This document shows, in pieces, positions 60,651-64,000 of a DNA stretch of 64,000 nt. Position numbers and translations under genes: made by a program. Source of the DNA: Parabacteroides sp. PF5-6 (GTDB lineage: Bacteria; Bacteroidota; Bacteroidia; Bacteroidales; Tannerellaceae); contig NZ_JAQFIN010000004.1 in assembly GCF_029504695.1 (NCBI RefSeq), positions 62,001-126,000 on the forward strand. Reading direction: 5' to 3'. The notes under the pieces are model-generated. The model did not search any database and was not told the origin of the DNA. It worked only from the letters and a program-made list of their open reading frames with translations. The first letter of the stretch is position 1; each line of letters begins with the position of its first letter.

Positions 60651-61775
60651 TCAATTTGCCTTGAGCGGGACATAATAACGGGGCGTGTATCCGGGCAAGA
60701 GTTCGGGGTGGAAGACGGCTACCAGGTCTTTCAACAGGTAGTCGGGATGGATAGGAAACTCTTCGTAATACGGGACACGGCCGGTATTGCAACCGAAGAT
60801 TTTTTGGTTTTTGAAGGCATCAAAATGTTCATACGGAGTATATTCCGTGCGCAGCTCGTCGTAGGTCATGTCTTCCGCCTGGTTGTATTTGATCAGCCAG
60901 AGGTCGGCGTGGATGGCGCGGTCGAGTACCGTTTCGAAAGCCATCGGTGTACTGCCGGCGCCGGGTAGTTCCTTAAATAGATAGTCGGCTCCGGCATCGG
61001 CAAAGAAATGGGCGACGTAGCTATCGCCTGCCGGTACGTACCAGGAGGAACCGAATTTCTTCTCCGACACTACGGTCGGGCGATGGTCGATAGGGGCCAC
61101 CAACTCTTTCAACGCGAGGTAGCGCTCTTCGGTGGCGCGAAACAGGGAGTCGGCCAACTCTTCTTTATCGAACAACAAACCATAGAAACGGATCCATTCG
61201 CTCCGGCCCAATGGCAATGCCTCCATATAATCGGCTCCTTCGATAATGGGAATGCCGATCTTCTCGACCGGTCCGTAACTGCTGTTCTGGAAAGGGGAGG
61301 CGATCACGTATTCCGTACCGATCTCAATCATCTTTTCTACATTGGGCGCATTGGCTTCGCCCAGGTCGGTGATTCGTCCGGCACGCAACCCTTCCTGAAT
61401 GGCGGGCGTATCCATATAACGGGGTTCGCAGACACCAACAATGCGATGGGATTCTCCCAATAGATCGATGATTGCCGCGTGCACGGAGGTGTAAACGGCG
61501 ACCTTCTGCAACGGAACGCGCACCACTGTCCCGGCGGGCAGATTGCCGGGCAGTGGTTTGTCGCGTCCTACCAGTATATACCGTTGCAACAACTGCCCTT
61601 CTTCCCACGGATCTTTGACTTCCACCGTCTTATATCCATCGAAATGCAAGATCTCTATGCCTTGCGCATAATGGATGGTGTCGGAGGCGATCGCTTCTGT
61701 AGCGGATTGCTTATGACCGGGTGCGCAAGAGGCAAACCAGCCGATAACGAACAGGAGAAGGACAGTTTGTTTCAT
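60651..61775 (-). CDS. BtuF/FecB-like substrate-binding lipoprotein
   Basis: 374 residues. The lipobox is FASC (Cys about 17). The periplasmic-binding fold of the cobalamin/iron-siderophore class is visible: VPLQKVAVYTSVHAAIIDLLGESHRIVGVCEPRYM, ITDLGEANAPNVEKMIEIGTEYVIASPF, and a late LWLIKYNQAEDMTYDEL helix. It would pass a corrinoid or metal complex to an ABC importer, which is not in the window. It starts 1 bp after the BtuG-like gene, and a TonB receptor precedes that. The gene order points to vitamin B12 and related corrinoids; a heme or siderophore system is the alternative. Confidence 0.8.
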   Translation of the reverse strand: MKQTVLLLFVIGWFASCAPGHKQSATEAIASDTIHYAQGIEILHFDGYKTVEVKDPWEEGQLLQRYILVGRDKPLPGNLPAGTVVRVPLQKVAVYTSVHAAIIDLLGESHRIVGVCEPRYMDTPAIQEGLRAGRITDLGEANAPNVEKMIEIGTEYVIASPFQNSSYGPVEKIGIPIIEGADYMEALPLGRSEWIRFYGLLFDKEELADSLFRATEERYLALKELVAPIDHRPTVVSEKKFGSSWYVPAGDSYVAHFFADAGADYLFKELPGAGSTPMAFETVLDRAIHADLWLIKYNQAEDMTYDELRTEYTPYEHFDAFKNQKIFGCNTGRVPYYEEFPIHPDYLLKDLVAVFHPELLPGYTPRYYVPLKAN

Positions 61776-61776
61776 T

Positions 61777-63423
61777 TTAGTTCAATAAGAAAGTCATACA
61801 TTTGGTTTCGTACCCCTGGGTGTCGATCGGGCTGCCTTGCAACTTCCCGTCTGCGGAGAAGATATACAATGAGCCGGTGCTTCCCCAGGCGGATTCGGCG
61901 ACGTAGATGTCTCCTGTCGTCGGATCGACAGCCAAAGCATACGGATTGGTGATGGAGGTGCCGTCGGTAATGAAGTTCTCATTGGCGACAGCCTCGGTCA
62001 AGGCATCATATACCTTGAAGGTAATGTTCGGATCACCCCATTGTGCGAAAGCGGTATAGAGCTTGTCGTTGACTAAGGTCATGCGTGAGGCATTGCCCAT
62101 AACGGTCACTTCACCGGTGGTGGCGTCGATCCGTTGCAATGTATTCTTCACATCGCCGTAGTTACCCATAGAGATCAGGTAGATATCGCCCCGGCTATCG
62201 CTCTGAAGGGCAGTCGGGTTCAATAGAACTTCTATCTCTTTTTCTACCTCCAGGCTGGTCTGATCGATCACTGAAACAGTCGTTCCATAGTTCGGATAAT
62301 CCAGACCGCCGGAGTTGGCTACATAGATCTTGCCTTTACTTACTGCCAACTGTTCGGGGTAACGTCCGACGGGGATCACTTCTTCCACGGCCAGCGAGGC
62401 AGTATCCAGCACAGCTACCGCGTGTCCGTAATAATAGCTCACATATACTTTGCCGTTATCGGCCACCATACCGCGCGGGTTCAAGGGGGCGTCGCCATCT
62501 TTCGGCTCGATACTCTTGATCAGTTTGCCGTCTCTCTCGAGCACCACCAAGCGGTTGGAGGTGGTAACTGTCACGTAGATCTTTGTGCCGTAAACCAGGA
62601 TCTGCTCGGCCGAGTCGCCCAGACCGCTGCCGTTGGCTGTCAGGTAGAAGTTCGGAGTTAATACACCGGTTTCCAGATCGTACGAAGCGATGGAGGCATT
62701 GTTCTCGTTGAAGTTCCCACCGTTAAGGATCAATAACGTGCCGATAAAGTTATCCTTCACCGCAACGGAAGAGATATTCTCCGACTCGCCGGCGGCGGTA
62801 CGGGAGATCACCTGCAGGAAAGCGTAATAAGCCGTTCCCTCCGGGATGTCGAAAGAGGAAATACCGGCTTCTACTTCGCCGATCTTTGTGCCTTTCTTGG
62901 TATTGTCATCGCTTCCGTAGATCACATAACCGGTGGCGTAACCTTCCGGGTTGGGAAGGGTCCACGACAAGGTACCGCCGATCTTCAGGAAGGCGTTATC
63001 CGTATCGGTAAACTTCAGCTCGGTAACGATCGGATCGCCGCTATTGTCTTTCACCGCGATCGATGCAACCTGCTCCGACTCGCCAACAACGTTTTTAGCA
63101 ACGACCAACAGGTAGCTGTTCAGGTCGGTTCCCGCGGGAACGATAAACGATTTCACGCCGGCAGCCACCTCGCCTAATTGGGTCGCTTTCTCCGTGGTTG
63201 TTTCACTGAGGTAAACAACATAACCGGTCACATTCTCTTCCGAGGCCGGCAGTTCCCAGGATAGTGTCCCGCCGATCTTATACGGATCCATATCCGTATC
63301 CGTAAAAGAAAGATTCGTCACTACTTCCGAAGGGATCACAATCTTTTCGTCGTCATCCTCACAAGAGGAAAACGAAACACTCATCAACGTACAGGCTACC
63401 AAGCCAAGAATAAACTTTTTCAT
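61777..63423 (-). CDS. BtuG-like YncE/DUF5074 surface propeller with two N-terminal Fn3-like domains
   Basis: 548 residues. The lipobox is FSSC (about residue 21), followed by EDDDEK, an acidic surface-export-type signal. Two homologous Fn3-like domains lie at about 33-125 and 133-225, each with VTNLSFTDTD/VTELKFTDTD, KIGGTLSW and TGYVVYLS/TGYVIYGS. The remainder (about 228-548) is a YncE/DUF5074 beta-propeller with KIYVTVTTSNRLVVLERDG, GKVYVSYYYGHAVAVLD and IYVANSGG. BtuG proteins of this fold grip cobalamin on top of BtuB. The position between a TonB receptor and a BtuF-like gene fits. The Fn3-like pair is additional to the propeller core. Confidence 0.8.
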   Translation of the reverse strand: MKKFILGLVACTLMSVSFSSCEDDDEKIVIPSEVVTNLSFTDTDMDPYKIGGTLSWELPASEENVTGYVVYLSETTTEKATQLGEVAAGVKSFIVPAGTDLNSYLLVVAKNVVGESEQVASIAVKDNSGDPIVTELKFTDTDNAFLKIGGTLSWTLPNPEGYATGYVIYGSDDNTKKGTKIGEVEAGISSFDIPEGTAYYAFLQVISRTAAGESENISSVAVKDNFIGTLLILNGGNFNENNASIASYDLETGVLTPNFYLTANGSGLGDSAEQILVYGTKIYVTVTTSNRLVVLERDGKLIKSIEPKDGDAPLNPRGMVADNGKVYVSYYYGHAVAVLDTASLAVEEVIPVGRYPEQLAVSKGKIYVANSGGLDYPNYGTTVSVIDQTSLEVEKEIEVLLNPTALQSDSRGDIYLISMGNYGDVKNTLQRIDATTGEVTVMGNASRMTLVNDKLYTAFAQWGDPNITFKVYDALTEAVANENFITDGTSITNPYALAVDPTTGDIYVAESAWGSTGSLYIFSADGKLQGSPIDTQGYETKCMTFLLN

Positions 63424-63449
63424 TTTTTCGAATTAATTAGTTTCACTTA

Positions 63450-64000
63450 TTAATAGATATACTTTATACTTGCTCTGAACGAACGCCCCGGCATCGGGTA
63501 ATACCGGATCACATCGTAGGTCACATCTCCCAGATTGACGATATCCGCCTGCAGGCGCAGGCTGGAATGCGGGAAAGTGAACGTACGGTTGAACGACAAC
63601 TGCTGCTCGGTGTACCCTTCGATCCGGTTCGACTCCAGGTTCTGGGGCAACGCATAGCGCTGGCTGATGGAAGTCAACAGCCAACTGACATTCACCCAGG
63701 GATTCTCCCAGGAGACGGACACATTGCCCGAGTGCTTCGGGGTGTACGGGAGTTGATTCTTATAGGTCTTCGACGTTTCGTCGGTCACATCGATCGCTTT
63801 CTGCCAACTGTACGAGCCGTCTACCTGCAAATACATCGCCGCCGGCAAGCGGAAGCGGGCAGAGGCATTGACATCTACGCCTTGTATCTCCACTTCGCCC
63901 ATATTCATCATCTTCCAGACAAACATGGTCGGAATGGCTACGATCTTATCTTTCACCGTGTTATAGTAGCCGTCGGCGGTCAGGCTGAAATAATCCAACG
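63450..64000 (-). CDS. TonB-dependent outer-membrane receptor, C-terminal part (BtuB-like, cut by window end)
   Basis: The last 183 residues of a TonB-dependent barrel; the gene continues beyond the window. Barrel strands are visible (VEIQGVDVNASARFRLP, LQVDGSYSWQKA, LRLQADIVNLGDVTYDVIRYYP), and the protein ends with MPGRSFRASIKYIY, the aromatic terminal strand needed for BAM insertion. It is 26 bp upstream of the BtuG-like gene in the same direction, so BtuB function is inferred from context. Any cobalamin riboswitch would lie outside the window. Confidence 0.8.
   Translation of the reverse strand, partial: LDYFSLTADGYYNTVKDKIVAIPTMFVWKMMNMGEVEIQGVDVNASARFRLPAAMYLQVDGSYSWQKAIDVTDETSKTYKNQLPYTPKHSGNVSVSWENPWVNVSWLLTSISQRYALPQNLESNRIEGYTEQQLSFNRTFTFPHSSLRLQADIVNLGDVTYDVIRYYPMPGRSFRASIKYIY

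Overview
The window is a contiguous piece of a Bacteroidales chromosome. The evidence is TAnnTTTG-type -7 promoter boxes, fimbrillin-family lipoproteins, a BtuG-like surface propeller next to a TonB receptor, and three core type IX secretion (T9SS) genes (sprA/sov, porU, porV). A T9SS alongside gut-type surface lipoproteins fits a Parabacteroides/Tannerellaceae-like organism better than Bacteroides sensu stricto; the genus is inference. I see no rRNA, tRNA, CRISPR array or intact insertion sequence.

Layout. 1-3.5 kb: 3' end of a fimbrillin operon whose last product carries a glycine-rich domain. 3.5-5 kb: gene-free repeat field. 5-8 kb: GLUG-repeat protein with a T9SS sorting tail. 8.2-16.2 kb: ruvA-sprA. 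16.3-20 kb: trkA-trkH-SMP-30. 20-27.7 kb: an RND efflux operon (MFP-RND-TolC) followed by dxs. 27.7-28.4 kb: second repeat field. 28.4-33.8 kb: murF, divergent folP-cdaA, then pta-ackA. 33.9-35 kb: lpxH and a DUF59 gene. 35-36 kb: third repeat field, ending at an Abi/HEPN gene preceded by a promoter and a terminator-like hairpin. 37-39.9 kb: radC, efp, mgtE. 39.9-44.1 kb: two phosphoethanolamine-transferase paralogues between rsmA and mgtE. 44.2-48.6 kb: flippase-like protein, pepD, a propeller lipoprotein and a broken ORF6N gene. 48.7-55.3 kb: rex-FAH-porU-porV-ispF. 55.6-59.4 kb: GH106 and GH43 glycosidases. 59.5-60.4 kb: RRM and cold-shock RNA-binding proteins. 60.6-64 kb: a corrinoid-uptake-type locus (BtuF-like, BtuG-like, TonB receptor).

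Connections. SprA (translocon), PorV (shuttle) and PorU (sortase) would export and anchor proteins such as the GLUG protein. Dxs and IspF both belong to the MEP isoprenoid route. Pta-AckA makes acetate and ATP, and Rex senses the NADH/NAD+ ratio. LpxH and the two EptA-like enzymes act on lipid A.

The non-coding DNA is the most unusual part. Three structured repeat families (A, B, C below) recur in several gaps. Family C keeps about 77-bp arms that change together between copies. Family A has hairpins whose stems differ but whose CTTG loop with a G-C closing pair is constant. In addition, at least nine gaps carry tandem arrays with a period of exactly 7 bp but different sequences, and two of these arrays form the C-terminal codons of folP and dxs. 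The best candidate for an under-described system is the short hairpin RNA plus Abi/HEPN gene at 36.05-37.03 kb, directly beside a family C copy.
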